DNA from: Candidatus Kinetoplastibacterium crithidii
Lineage (GTDB): Bacteria; Pseudomonadota; Gammaproteobacteria; Burkholderiales; Burkholderiaceae_B
Assembly (NCBI GenBank): GCA_027557655.1
Contig: CP064915.1
Span: forward strand, 752,902-816,901
DNA: 64,000 bases
Reading direction: 5' to 3'
Shown: one piece after another, positions 52,284 to 61,251 of the stretch
Numbering within the stretch: the first letter of the stretch is position 1
Layout of the letters: the number at the start of each line of letters is the position of its first letter
The notes under the pieces: generated by a model
What the model was told of the DNA's origin: nothing
Databases searched by the model: none
What the model saw: the letters and a program-made list of their open reading frames with translations, nothing else
Program-made: the position numbers and the translations under genes

Positions 52284-52364
52284 TTTAAAGAACTCCAAAA
52301 TTACATTATGCCAGACAAAAATTGCCTAAATATTTAACAAACTAATAAAAAACTTAAAAAATAA

Positions 52365-52883
52365 TTACTTTTTTAAATCACATACAGCTGAAAGACCTCT
52401 TACAAATTTTGTAGGAATCTCATTAAGAGTACGAACAAATTGTGTAATAGGAGCCTGTAATGTTGCCGCCAACTTAGCTAACAATTCTTCCCTTGAAGGC
52501 ATATTAGCCAAAGCAACAACAGCAGTATAATCCAACAAGTAATTAGGCAAAGCACCCGCTTTAATTATTAACTTGTCATTATTTTTAGCAAAATCAGCTA
52601 AAACTTTAGCTGCCGATACAGGATCTGAACTAACACCATAAATCAATGGCCCAGTCAATTTATCAACTAACAATGCAAAATCTGTATCTGCAATAACACG
52701 GCGTGCTAACGAGTTTTTCAAAACTCTGATATACACACCAGAATCACGCGCAATTTTACGCAATGAAGAAATAGAAGCGACATCAAGACCTCGATATTCA
52801 GCAATAACAACAGACTGAGCATCCGATATTTTTAACTGCATCTCTTGAATAACTATCGCTTTCTCTTGACGATTAAGACTCAC
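52365..52883 (-). CDS. rplJ: 50S ribosomal protein L10
   Basis: L10 anchors the L7/L12 stalk to 23S r[43 protein letters not shown] and [15 protein letters not shown] are typical, and the C-terminal helix can bind L12 dimers; 172 residues. A structured 228-base leader lies upstream, consistent with autogenous control by the L10-L12 complex. 81 bases separate it from rplL. Confidence 0.96.
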   Translation of the reverse strand: MSLNRQEKAIVIQEMQLKISDAQSVVIAEYRGLDVASISSLRKIARDSGVYIRVLKNSLARRVIADTDFALLVDKLTGPLIYGVSSDPVSAAKVLADFAKNNDKLIIKAGALPNYLLDYTAVVALANMPSREELLAKLAATLQAPITQFVRTLNEIPTKFVRGLSAVCDLKK

Positions 52884-52921
52884 AGGCGAAATACTCCACT
52901 AAAAAAAACGTTAAAACCAAT

Positions 52922-52997
52922 CAACGTTACCCGGAATCGGCGTCTAGCTGAGCTCTTACATAAAAGAAATCACTTCACAAATACGCCGTCTACGTTG
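52922..52997 (-). promoter_or_regulatory. candidate L10 leader RNA upstream of rplJ
   Basis: Two nested stems are visible: CAACGT (52922-52927) with ACGTTG (52992-52997), and inside it CGGCGT (52938-52943) with ACGCCG (52983-52988). The structure lies in the 228-base rplA-rplJ spacer, where the L10 leader is found in many bacteria. I did not test it against the family model. Confidence 0.55.
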
Positions 52998-53111
52998 GAA
53001 TTGATAAAACACAATATTAAGCAAAAAACTACATAAAGCTCCAACGATCTTTGACTGAAATGTCTATAAAACGAAACATAGCGTTCAAAGCATAACAAAA
53101 ACAAACAACTA

Positions 53112-53804
53112 TTAACCTATAGAAGATAGATCAATTCTTACACCTATTCCCATTGTCGAAGATAAAGAAATTTTTCTCAAATAAACACCTTTAGAAGACA
53201 CTGGTTTATTTTTCCTTAAAGCATCAACCAAAGCTACTGCATTAGAGACTAAACTATCTATATTAAACGAAGCTCTACCTATAGTAGAATGTATTATACC
53301 ATTCTTATCTGTTCTATATTGAACTTGACCTAATTTAACATTCTTAACAGCTTCAGCCACATCCATGGTAACAGTACCAACTTTAGGATTAGGCATTAAG
53401 CCACGAGGCCCTAAAATCTGTCCCAAAGAGCCAACAATCTTCATTGCATCAGGAGAAGCGATAACCACATCAAAATTAATCTGACCAGATTTTATAGAAT
53501 CTGCAAGATCTTCAAAACCAACTATATCAGCACCAGCTAACTTAGCTGACTCAGCCTTATCTCCTTGAGCAAAAACAGCTACTCTAACCTGTTTCCCTGT
53601 TCCTGAAGGTAAAATAACAGAACCACGAACTAATTGATCAGATTTTTTTGCATCAATACCAAGCTGAACAGCTATATCTATGGATTCGTCAAATTTAGCA
53701 TTGGCAGTATCTTTTAACAACTGTAAAGCATCAGAAATGGAATAGAGTTTAGAAGAGTTTACTTTACTTGAAATATCAAGCATTCTTTTACTTAGTTTTT
53801 TCAT
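53112..53804 (-). CDS. rplA: 50S ribosomal protein L1
   Basis: L1 forms the mobile stalk at the E site and can repress the rplK-rplA operon. [32 protein letters not shown] and [20 protein letters not shown] are the conserved features; 230 residues. It follows rplK by two bases. Confidence 0.97.
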   Translation of the reverse strand: MKKLSKRMLDISSKVNSSKLYSISDALQLLKDTANAKFDESIDIAVQLGIDAKKSDQLVRGSVILPSGTGKQVRVAVFAQGDKAESAKLAGADIVGFEDLADSIKSGQINFDVVIASPDAMKIVGSLGQILGPRGLMPNPKVGTVTMDVAEAVKNVKLGQVQYRTDKNGIIHSTIGRASFNIDSLVSNAVALVDALRKNKPVSSKGVYLRKISLSSTMGIGVRIDLSSIG

Positions 53805-53806
53805 GA

Positions 53807-54238
53807 TTAAACGCCCTCCACCTTGACACCCATACTACGAGCACTACCAGCTATAGTACGAACAGCAGCATCTAAGTCAGCAGCTGTTAAATCAACAGCT
53901 TTAGCTTTGGCTATTTCTTCAATCTGCCCTCTTGTTAAAACACCAACCTTATCAACATGAGGTTTCGCCGAACCCTTTTGTAAAGAAATTGCTTTTTTAA
54001 TTAAAACAGTGGCTGGGGGAGTTTTTAATATAAAAGTAAAACTCTTATCAGCGAATGCTGTAATAACAACAGGAATTGGAAGACCCACTTCCATGCCTTG
54101 TGTTTTAGCATTAAAAGCCTTACAAAACTCCATAATATTCAAACCTCGTTGACCCAATGCAGGACCAATAGGAGGAGAAGGAGTTGCCTTACCAGCAGGT
54201 ACTTGTAATTTAATAAAACCTACTATTTTTTTTGCCAT
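53807..54238 (-). CDS. rplK: 50S ribosomal protein L11
   Basis: L11 sits at the GTPase-associated centre and is needed for RelA stringent sensing. The Pro-rich [20 protein letters not shown] start and the C-terminal rRNA-binding domain ([14 protein letters not shown]) are intact; 143 residues. AGGAG precedes the ATG, and a small stem immediately upstream may be an L1 target. Confidence 0.97.
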   Translation of the reverse strand: MAKKIVGFIKLQVPAGKATPSPPIGPALGQRGLNIMEFCKAFNAKTQGMEVGLPIPVVITAFADKSFTFILKTPPATVLIKKAISLQKGSAKPHVDKVGVLTRGQIEEIAKAKAVDLTAADLDAAVRTIAGSARSMGVKVEGV

Positions 54239-54252
54239 TAACTTATCTCCTA

Positions 54253-54282
54253 ATGGGTAATATCGCTATAAAAGCTCCCCAT
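54253..54282 (-). promoter_or_regulatory. candidate L1-binding stem in rplK leader
   Basis: ATGGG (54253-54257) pairs with CCCAT (54278-54282). On the RNA the 5' strand reads GGGGAGC and the 3' side GCGATATTACCC, resembling the asymmetric loop that L1 recognises in its rRNA and mRNA sites. It is adjacent to the rplK ribosome-binding site. The match is by eye and partial. Confidence 0.3.
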
Positions 54283-54292
54283 ACACAAAAAA

Positions 54293-54826
54293 TCAAGTCT
54301 TTTCCACTTGACTAAAATCAAGTTCTACAGGAGTAGATCTACCAAAAATCGTTACAGAAACTCTGATTTTGTTTTTCTCATAGTTTACCTCTTCAACATT
54401 ACCATTAAAGTCAGCAAAAGGGCCATCTTTGACTCTTATGATTTCACCTATTTCAAATAAGACTTTCGGCCTAGGCTTCTCAAAACCTTCTTCCATTTTA
54501 GCAAGAATTTTTTCAATTTCAGAATCTGCAATAGGTGTAGGTTTATTACCATGACCACCTAAAAAACCTGTAATGCGGTTTGTATTTCTTACTAAATGCC
54601 ATGTTTCATCTGTTAATTCCATCTCAAGCAACATATAGCCAGGGAATATAGATCTCTCAGTAATAGATTTATGACCATTTTTAATATCTATCACCTCTTC
54701 AGAAGGAATTAATATCCTTCCAAATGAAGAACGCAAACCAGCAGCATCAATACGATCATTTAGTACTTTCAAAACATTTTTCTCCATGCCTGAAAAAACA
54801 TGAATAATGTACCAACGTTTATTCAT
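54293..54826 (-). CDS. nusG: transcription termination/antitermination protein NusG
   Basis: NusG rides on RNA polymerase and links it to Rho and to the ribosome through S10. The NGN domain (RWYIIHVFSGMEKNVLKVLN, IFPGYMLLEMELTDETWHLV, GFLGG) covers about 1-120; the KOW domain (IIRVKDGPFADFNGNVEEVN) follows. At 177 residues it is complete. Nine bases after secE. Confidence 0.97.
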   Translation of the reverse strand: MNKRWYIIHVFSGMEKNVLKVLNDRIDAAGLRSSFGRILIPSEEVIDIKNGHKSITERSIFPGYMLLEMELTDETWHLVRNTNRITGFLGGHGNKPTPIADSEIEKILAKMEEGFEKPRPKVLFEIGEIIRVKDGPFADFNGNVEEVNYEKNKIRVSVTIFGRSTPVELDFSQVEKT

Positions 54827-54835
54827 TTAAGCTAC

Positions 54836-55216
54836 CTATTTCCATCCCAAGAAAAGAACATAAAGCAAATATTCTATACATTTATCAATAAACAAAATAA
54901 ACAAACTAACAGAAAAAGCAAAAACAAACACAACAACAGTCATTCTTACAGCTTCTTTACGCTGAGGCCAAGACATTAGTTTTAGCTCGAAAAAAGAATC
55001 TTTTATAAAATAAAGAAGAGATCTACCTAGTTTGCTAAAAATAAACAATGTACCTGATAAAACAATAAGAAAGACAAAAACTAATAGTCTTTCATAAAAG
55101 CTTCTATTATTTAAAAAACTAAAACTAATAAAAGCACTTAAAAACAACAATACAGATAAAAAAAATTTTAGTTTATCAGTAAAAGCAACAGAATTTTCTA
55201 AATTAGAATTAGACAT
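54836..55216 (-). CDS. secE: preprotein translocase subunit SecE
   Basis: SecE clamps SecY in the inner membrane. It has two N-terminal hydrophobic helices, the conserved ELKLMSWPQRKEAVRMTVVV amphipathic segment and a third helix at the C-terminus, the long three-helix form. MSNSNLENS at 55216 is preferred as start (126 residues); the longer frame would begin in the tRNA-Trp spacer. Placed between tRNA-Trp and nusG as in most proteobacteria. Confidence 0.93.
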   Translation of the reverse strand: MSNSNLENSVAFTDKLKFFLSVLLFLSAFISFSFLNNRSFYERLLVFVFLIVLSGTLFIFSKLGRSLLYFIKDSFFELKLMSWPQRKEAVRMTVVVFVFAFSVSLFILFIDKCIEYLLYVLFLGWK

Positions 55217-55243
55217 TTTCAACCTATGCCAAAACACTATTGA

Positions 55244-55319
55244 TGGCAGGGGCAGTAGGAATCGAACCTACAGCCTTCGGTTTTGGAGACCGACGCTCTG
55301 CCAATTGAGCTATACCCCT
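55244..55319 (-). tRNA. trnW: tRNA-Trp (CCA anticodon)
   Basis: The minus strand folds as a 76-base tRNA with the acceptor AGGGGTA paired to TGCCCCT, anticodon loop CTCCAAA giving CCA, and GGTTCGATTCC in the T arm. The 3' CCA is encoded. It sits between tuf copy 2 and secE, the classic position. Confidence 0.95.
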
Positions 55320-55363
55320 ATAACATAGAATGATAAATATTCTAATAACAGGGATATATAGTA

Positions 55364-56569
55364 CTACTAAAAAATAAACTAAGCAATAATTTTAGACACC
55401 ACACCGGCACCAACTGTTCTACCGCCTTCACGTATCGCAAATCTTAATCCTTCTTCCATTGCGATTGGAGCTAAAAGCTTCACAGTAATACTTACATTAT
55501 CACCAGGAAGTACCATCTCTTTATCTTTAGGTAAATCAATAGTACCTGTGACATCGGTGGTACGAAAATAAAACTGCGGACGATAACCATTAAAGAAAGG
55601 AGTATGACGACCACCTTCTTCCTTAGATAAAACATAAACCTCAGCTGAAAATTCGGTGTGAGGAGTAATAGTACCAGGCTTTGCTAAAACTTGCCCTCTT
55701 TCAACATCCTCTCTCTTTGTTCCTCTCAACAAAATACCGACATTATCACCAGCTTGACCTTGATCCAACAATTTACGGAACATTTCAACACCAGTACATG
55801 TTGTCTTAATTGTATCTTTGATTCCCACTACCTCAATTTCTTCACCAACTTTAACAACACCTCTTTCTACACGACCAGTAACAACAGTTCCACGACCAGA
55901 TATCGAGAATACATCCTCAACTGGCATCAAAAATGTTCCATCTATAGCGCGTTCTGGTGTTGGTATATAGCTATCTAAAGCATCAGCTAAAGCTAAAATA
56001 GCTTTTTCTCCTAACTCTCCTTTATCACCTTCCAAGGCTAGTTTAGCAGAACCTTTAATAATTGGGGTATCATCTCCTGGAAAATCATATTTGGACAACA
56101 ATTCACGAACTTCCATTTCTACGAGTTCGAGCAATTCTTCATCGTCGACCATGTCTGACTTGTTTAGGAACACAACAATATATGGCACACCAACCTGACG
56201 AGATAACAATATATGCTCTCTTGTCTGTGGCATAGGGCCATCAGCAGCAGAAACAACAAGAATAGCCCCGTCCATCTGAGCCGCTCCTGTTATCATGTTT
56301 TTTACATAATCAGCATGTCCAGGACAATCCACATGTGCATAATGACGATTAGATGTCTCATACTCCACATGAGCAGTATTTATTGTAATACCTCTAGCTT
56401 TTTCCTCTGGAGCAGCATCGATTTGTGCATAACCACAAGCTTCTCCTCCAAACTTAGTTGCCAAAACAGTAGTAATAGCAGCTGTTAAAGTTGTTTTACC
56501 ATGATCAACGTGACCAATAGTACCTACATTTACATGAGGCTTACTACGTTCAAACTTGCCTTTAGCCAT
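55364..56569 (-). repeat. long direct repeat, copy 2 (tuf)
   Basis: Second copy of the 1206-base block at 38881-40086, in the same orientation. Both copies end sharply at the tuf start codon and 15 bases after the stop. Confidence 0.85.
55379..56569 (-). CDS. tuf: elongation factor Tu (copy 2)
   Basis: This copy encodes the same 396-residue EF-Tu as copy 1, with all GTPase motifs. It belongs to the tRNA-Tyr/Gly/Thr-tuf-tRNA-Trp-secE-nusG unit, so its upstream sequence and probably its regulation differ from copy 1. No hairpin terminator follows it, which fits read-through into tRNA-Trp and secE. Two tuf genes in these two places are the ancestral betaproteobacterial state. Confidence 0.98.
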   Translation of the reverse strand: MAKGKFERSKPHVNVGTIGHVDHGKTTLTAAITTVLATKFGGEACGYAQIDAAPEEKARGITINTAHVEYETSNRHYAHVDCPGHADYVKNMITGAAQMDGAILVVSAADGPMPQTREHILLSRQVGVPYIVVFLNKSDMVDDEELLELVEMEVRELLSKYDFPGDDTPIIKGSAKLALEGDKGELGEKAILALADALDSYIPTPERAIDGTFLMPVEDVFSISGRGTVVTGRVERGVVKVGEEIEVVGIKDTIKTTCTGVEMFRKLLDQGQAGDNVGILLRGTKREDVERGQVLAKPGTITPHTEFSAEVYVLSKEEGGRHTPFFNGYRPQFYFRTTDVTGTIDLPKDKEMVLPGDNVSITVKLLAPIAMEEGLRFAIREGGRTVGAGVVSKIIA

Positions 56570-56639
56570 AAAAATAACTCCAAGTGAGGATTAAATCTAT
56601 AACATTGTGGAAAAAATATGATATCAATGACCCAAAATA

Positions 56640-56714
<75 letters not shown>

Positions 56715-56718
56715 ATTA

Positions 56719-56792
56719 TGGAGCGAGTGAAGGGAATCGAACCCTCGTCATAAGCTTGGAAGGCTTCAGCTCTGCCATTGAGCTACACTCGC
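56719..56792 (-). tRNA. trnG: tRNA-Gly (TCC anticodon)
   Basis: A 74-base minus-strand tRNA with acceptor GCGAGTG/CACTCGC, anticodon loop CTTCCAA giving TCC, T arm GGGTTCGATTCCC and encoded CCA. Four bases from tRNA-Thr. Confidence 0.95.
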
Positions 56793-56811
56793 AAGTTACA
56801 CATTCGGCATA

Positions 56812-56898
56812 TGGTGGAGGAGGTTGGATTCGAACCAACGTAGGCGCACGGCCAACAGATTTACAGTCTGCCCCCTTTAGCCACTCGGGCACCCCTCC
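56812..56898 (-). tRNA. trnY: tRNA-Tyr (GTA anticodon)
   Basis: An 87-base class II tRNA with a long variable arm, anticodon stem CAGACTGTAAATCTG giving GTA, T arm TTGGTTCGAATCCAA and encoded CCA. First of the cluster and 15 bases downstream of a -10 box. Confidence 0.95.
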
Positions 56899-56913
56899 AC
56901 GACAATCTAGTAT

Positions 56914-56942
56914 ATTCTACACACTTATTATTTATTTTGCAA
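56914..56942 (-). promoter_or_regulatory. promoter of the tRNA-Tyr/Gly/Thr-tuf unit
   Basis: On the minus strand TTGCAA (56942-56937) and TAGAAT (56919-56914) are exactly 17 bases apart, and the mature tRNA-Tyr begins 15 bases after the -10 box. Spacing and position fit a sigma-70 promoter. Confidence 0.6.
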
Positions 56943-57022
56943 AAAAAATCACTATTAATATATTAACAAACAATAAGTAAATATTTTTTATCAAAAAAAC
57001 ATGAGGTATTTAAAAAGAATAC

Positions 57023-57706
57023 TTAGTTTAAATTATTACTATAATGGTTTTTGATGATTTTGACAAAAACTAAACATCTATGTTCAATTAAATCAATATT
57101 ATTTAAAAATTCTATTTTATCTATAAAAAATTCTGTTGTTGATAATAAATCCAAAATTTCATCCTTAGGAACTTTCCCTTTCATAGCACAAAAAACACCA
57201 TTAGGCTTTAAAAGATGCTTTGTATTTTTTGTAAAATTTTTAAGAGAAGAAAAAGCTCTTGAAATAATGAGATCAAAACTAAAATTATTTAACAGTTCAA
57301 TTCTAGATTTTATGATTTTTAGATTTGATAAACCTAACAGATGATTAACTTGAGTCATAAAAACAGTCTTTTTACCTATAGAATCAACACAAATAATATT
57401 CCATCTTGGCCTCATTATAGATATAACTATACCAGGTAAACCAGCCCCAGAACCAACATCACAAATATTCGCATCATTAATCAAAACATCATCCAGAAAA
57501 GGTAATATAGATATGCTATCAATAATATGATACATAATGATACTTTTTAAATCGCTAATCGCTGTTAAATTATAATATTTATTCCATTTCTGAAGAAATA
57601 TTACATATTCTTTTAGCATATATCGTTGAGTTAAAGACAAATCTATATTATTTTTTGAACAATATTCTAATATAAGGCTCTCATTATCAGCATAACAATT
57701 AATCAT
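57023..57706 (-). CDS. rsmG: 16S rRNA (guanine527-N7)-methyltransferase
   Basis: RsmG (GidB) methylates G527 of 16S rRNA using S-adenosylmethionine. The SAM-binding motif is [29 protein letters not shown] precedes it and [10 protein letters not shown] follows. At 227 residues it is slightly longer than usual. It overlaps mnmG by four bases. Loss in other bacteria gives low-level streptomycin resistance. Confidence 0.94.
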   Translation of the reverse strand: MINCYADNESLILEYCSKNNIDLSLTQRYMLKEYVIFLQKWNKYYNLTAISDLKSIIMYHIIDSISILPFLDDVLINDANICDVGSGAGLPGIVISIMRPRWNIICVDSIGKKTVFMTQVNHLLGLSNLKIIKSRIELLNNFSFDLIISRAFSSLKNFTKNTKHLLKPNGVFCAMKGKVPKDEILDLLSTTEFFIDKIEFLNNIDLIEHRCLVFVKIIKNHYSNNLN

Positions 57707-59607
57707 TTATTATATTTTAAACCTTTTATATAAATAAGAATCACAGAAATAGCAGCTGGGGTTATGCCAGATATTCTTGATGCCTGACCTATTGTCTCTG
57801 GTTTATAATCACTAAGTTTCTGCCTAACCTCTATAGAAAGATTGCCAATTTTATTATAATCAATATCAAAAGGAATTAGCAAACCTTCATATTCAGATGT
57901 TTTTTTGACTTCTTCTTGTTGTCTAGATATATATCCATCGTATTTAATGAGTATGTTAATTTGATCAGAAAGCAAAGTGTCATCCATCAAACCAGGTCCT
58001 ATCAAAAAATAACCATCCACACCCTTAATACCCATCAAAGACCTATAATCGATTCCAGGTCTTTTTAAAATATCAAAAACCTTATAATCTCGATCAGTTT
58101 TTTTTCCAACAGAAGAATCAGAAAAATAATTTGATAAAATACTAGGATTCAAATATAAATTCTTTAATCGTGTGATTTCTCTTTCAATCAAATCACGTTT
58201 TCTATTAAAATAATCCCAATGATAATCGTTTATTAATCCAAATTTTCTTCCTAGTTCTGTGAGTCTAAAATCAGCATTATCTTCTCTTAAAAACAAACGA
58301 TATTCAGCGCGAGATGTAAACATTCTATAAGGTTCATCAATGCCTTTTGTTATTAAGTCATCTATCATAACTCCAATATAAGAATCACTTCTTTGTGGAG
58401 ACCATTGAGAAAGTTCTTTAGAAAACCTACCTGCATTTAAACCAGCGACTAATCCTTGAGCTGCAGCTTCTTCATATCCAGTAGTACCATTTATCTGTCC
58501 AGCAAAAAACAAACCAGAAATTATCTTAGTTTCAAGAGTTGATTTTAAATGTCTAGGGTCAAAATAGTCATATTCTATAGCGTATCCTGGTCTCAATATA
58601 TGTGATTTCTCTAAACCTAATATTGAGTGAATTAAATCAATTTGCACATCAAATGGCAAACTCGTAGATATACCATTTGGGTAAATCTCATTTGTATTTA
58701 AACCTTCTGGCTCTAAAAAAATTTGATGAGATTCTTTATCTGCAAAACGAAAAACCTTATCTTCTATAGAAGGACAATATCTAGGCCCAATTCCATTTAT
58801 TTCACCATTGTAAAGAGGAGATCTATCAATAGAATTTTTAACTATTTCATGAGATATTAAGTTTGTTCTAGTAATCCAACAAGGTACTTGTTTAGGACGA
58901 ATAATATTACTTCCATTAAAAGAGAAAAATGGAATTGGATTAGAATCACCATACTGGATCTGAAGATCTTCATAATTAATTGTACGTCCATCTATTCTAG
59001 GTGGAGTACCAGTTTTTAATCGACCAACTGTAAAACCCATATCTTTTAATTTATCAGTTAAAAAAAGAACTGATGAATCACCAGATCTTCCTCCGGACAT
59101 TTTACTTAAACCTACATGCATTAAACCATTAAGAAAAGTACCAGCAGTAAGAACAACAGATTTTGATTTAAAAAAAATACCTAACTGAGTATGAACTCCT
59201 TTGACATTGTTGTTTTCAACAGAAATATCATCCACTACTTGTTGCAATATGAAAAGATTTTTCTGATTTTCTAAAATACTCCTGATTGATAAACGATATA
59301 AATTTCTATCTGTTTGTGCTCTTGTAGATCTTACTGCATAACCCTTAGAAGAATTCAAAATTCTAAAATGTATCCCTGAATAATCAGCTGCTATTGGCAT
59401 GGCTCCACCTAGAGCATCTATTTCTTTTACTAAATGTCCTTTACCTATACCACCAATAGAAGGATTACAAGACATTTGCCCTAAAGTTTCAATATTACTT
59501 GTTAATAATAAAGTTTTTGAACCTTGTCTTGCTGAAGCTAAGGCAGCTTCTGTTCCAGCATGTCCTCCACCTATAACTATTACATCAAATTGTTCATGAT
59601 AATTCAT
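57703..59607 (-). CDS. mnmG: tRNA uridine-5-carboxymethylaminomethyl modification enzyme MnmG
   Basis: MnmG (GidA) with MnmE adds the cmnm5 group to wobble U34 of several tRNAs, using FAD and folate. The dinucleotide-binding motif is [39 protein letters not shown], the [12 protein letters not shown] segment and [20 protein letters not shown] are diagnostic. It has 634 residues. Next to the probable origin, as gidA is in E. coli. Third-position bases on its coding strand lean to T and G, opposite to mnmE. Confidence 0.96.
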   Translation of the reverse strand: MNYHEQFDVIVIGGGHAGTEAALASARQGSKTLLLTSNIETLGQMSCNPSIGGIGKGHLVKEIDALGGAMPIAADYSGIHFRILNSSKGYAVRSTRAQTDRNLYRLSIRSILENQKNLFILQQVVDDISVENNNVKGVHTQLGIFFKSKSVVLTAGTFLNGLMHVGLSKMSGGRSGDSSVLFLTDKLKDMGFTVGRLKTGTPPRIDGRTINYEDLQIQYGDSNPIPFFSFNGSNIIRPKQVPCWITRTNLISHEIVKNSIDRSPLYNGEINGIGPRYCPSIEDKVFRFADKESHQIFLEPEGLNTNEIYPNGISTSLPFDVQIDLIHSILGLEKSHILRPGYAIEYDYFDPRHLKSTLETKIISGLFFAGQINGTTGYEEAAAQGLVAGLNAGRFSKELSQWSPQRSDSYIGVMIDDLITKGIDEPYRMFTSRAEYRLFLREDNADFRLTELGRKFGLINDYHWDYFNRKRDLIEREITRLKNLYLNPSILSNYFSDSSVGKKTDRDYKVFDILKRPGIDYRSLMGIKGVDGYFLIGPGLMDDTLLSDQINILIKYDGYISRQQEEVKKTSEYEGLLIPFDIDYNKIGNLSIEVRQKLSDYKPETIGQASRISGITPAAISVILIYIKGLKYNK

Positions 59608-59888
59608 TTTTTTCCTTTTTAGATTTTTCTTTAATTTAAAACATATGTTTTAAATTTAATATTTTTTTATCATTTATTTATTTAAATGATAATAATAATA
59701 GATAACTATGAAAAATGTGGATAACTTATTTTTTTATTAAAAATCAATAATTTAGTTTTTTTAAAAAGTATGTAAAAACTCTGTTTTTATTTGTAATAAA
59801 AATTGAATAAGTTTTTAAAAACAAAAAAAAATATGTTTATTAAGAAGTAATTAAGATGATATGCACAACTAAATGTGAATATAAATTG
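59608..59888. other. oriC: probable chromosomal replication origin (oriC)
   Basis: This extremely AT-rich spacer contains a perfect DnaA box (TGTGGATAA at 59716-59724, i.e. TTATCCACA on the minus strand) and two 8-of-9 matches facing each other (ATATGCACA at 59859-59867; TGTGAATAT at 59874-59882). A 24-base perfect palindrome (59633-59656) and a 10-bp hairpin (59667-59692) lie beside them. Left of it the plus strand is A-rich and the highly expressed genes run leftward; right of it the plus strand turns T- and G-rich while genes still run leftward. That change is expected at an origin. It also carries the promoter region of mnmG. Confidence 0.65.
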
Positions 59889-61229
59889 TTATTTTCCTAT
59901 GCAGAATTTAGAGAAAATATTATCTAATATATCGTCTGTTGCAAATTTCCCTGTTATTTTAGCTAAATTCTTATGAGATAATCTTAATTCTTCTGCTATT
60001 AGATCAACTTGTGGGTTCTTTTCTGATGTATATATAATTGCTGTTTTAATATTCTCTAATGAATCTACTAGACAAAACAAATGTCTTTCTCTAGAAATCC
60101 ATCTTGATTCTTCTGTTTTATTTAATCCAATGGTTTCTAATATTTTTTCACGTAATAATTCCAAACCAATTTTTTTTGTTGCTGAGACTAGTAGTTCATC
60201 ATTTTTTGCTATAGGAAATTTTGTTTCTATAATATCAGCTTTATTCAGTACTGTTATTATTGGAATTCCCTTGGGAAGAATGATATTTGGTTTTTTGGGT
60301 GTTGTTATATCTTGTACGAGCAATATCAGATCTGCTTTTTCTATTTCTTCTAAGCTTTTTTTTATGCCAATATTTTCTATATAATCATTGCTTTTTCTAA
60401 TTCCTGCAGTATCAATTATGTTTATAAGAATGCCGTTTATGCTTATTTCATTAATTATTTTATCTCTAGTGGTTCCTGGTATATTTGTTACTATTGCTAT
60501 TTCTTCTTCAGATAAGGCATTTAGTATACTAGATTTACCTACATTTGGTTCTCCCACTATAACTACATTAATACCATTTTTTAAAGTAATTCCTTGTTTT
60601 GTTTTTTGTATAAAAGTTATTAGCTTTTTACTTATTTTTTCCAAAGAAGCTAATATCTTATCTTTTTCTATTAGAATAATATCATCTTCTGAAAAATCTA
60701 TATTTGCTTCTACAATAATTCTCAATTCCATTATTTCATCAGATAGTGCATTGATAACTCTGGATGGCTCACCAGATAGAGCTATCAATGCACTTCTAGA
60801 GGCTTCTATAGATACAGCATCAATTATGTCTGCAATAGCTTCTGCTTGAGCTAGATCTATCCTGCCATTCAAAAAAGCTCTTTTTGTAAATTCTCCAGGT
60901 TCTGATATTCGTACTCCAATATCTTTTCCATGGTCAATACACATATTTAAGATTTCATGTATTACTACTATTCCACCATGACATTGAAGTTCTAGTATAT
61001 CTTCTCCAGTAAATGATTTTGGTGATTTAAAGAATATAGCAATACCTTTGTCGATAATTAGGTTTTCTGTATTTTTGAATGGCAGGTAATATACCCGTCT
61101 ATCATCTAGTTTTTTTCCAAACAGATTGATCATCAAGATTGATAGATCTTTTCCTGATATACGTACTATTCCAATAGCTCCTTTTCCAGTAGCAGTAGAT
61201 ATAGCAACAATAGGAGAATTATCATACAT
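59889..61229 (-). CDS. mnmE: tRNA modification GTPase MnmE
   Basis: MnmE (TrmE) is the GTPase partner of MnmG in U34 modification. An N-terminal folate-binding domain (IVAISTATGKGAIGIVRISG) is followed by helices, the G domain with GEPNVGKSSILNAL, DTAGIRKS and NKAD, and the C-terminal CIGK whose Cys is essential. ATG 61229 (MYDNSPIVAIST) is preferred over an upstream TTG at 61241; no good ribosome-binding site is visible. 446 residues. It is on the presumed lagging strand. Confidence 0.95.
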   Translation of the reverse strand: MYDNSPIVAISTATGKGAIGIVRISGKDLSILMINLFGKKLDDRRVYYLPFKNTENLIIDKGIAIFFKSPKSFTGEDILELQCHGGIVVIHEILNMCIDHGKDIGVRISEPGEFTKRAFLNGRIDLAQAEAIADIIDAVSIEASRSALIALSGEPSRVINALSDEIMELRIIVEANIDFSEDDIILIEKDKILASLEKISKKLITFIQKTKQGITLKNGINVVIVGEPNVGKSSILNALSEEEIAIVTNIPGTTRDKIINEISINGILINIIDTAGIRKSNDYIENIGIKKSLEEIEKADLILLVQDITTPKKPNIILPKGIPIITVLNKADIIETKFPIAKNDELLVSATKKIGLELLREKILETIGLNKTEESRWISRERHLFCLVDSLENIKTAIIYTSEKNPQVDLIAEELRLSHKNLAKITGKFATDDILDNIFSKFCIGK

Positions 61230-61251
61230 ATATAGTACCAAACATATTATG

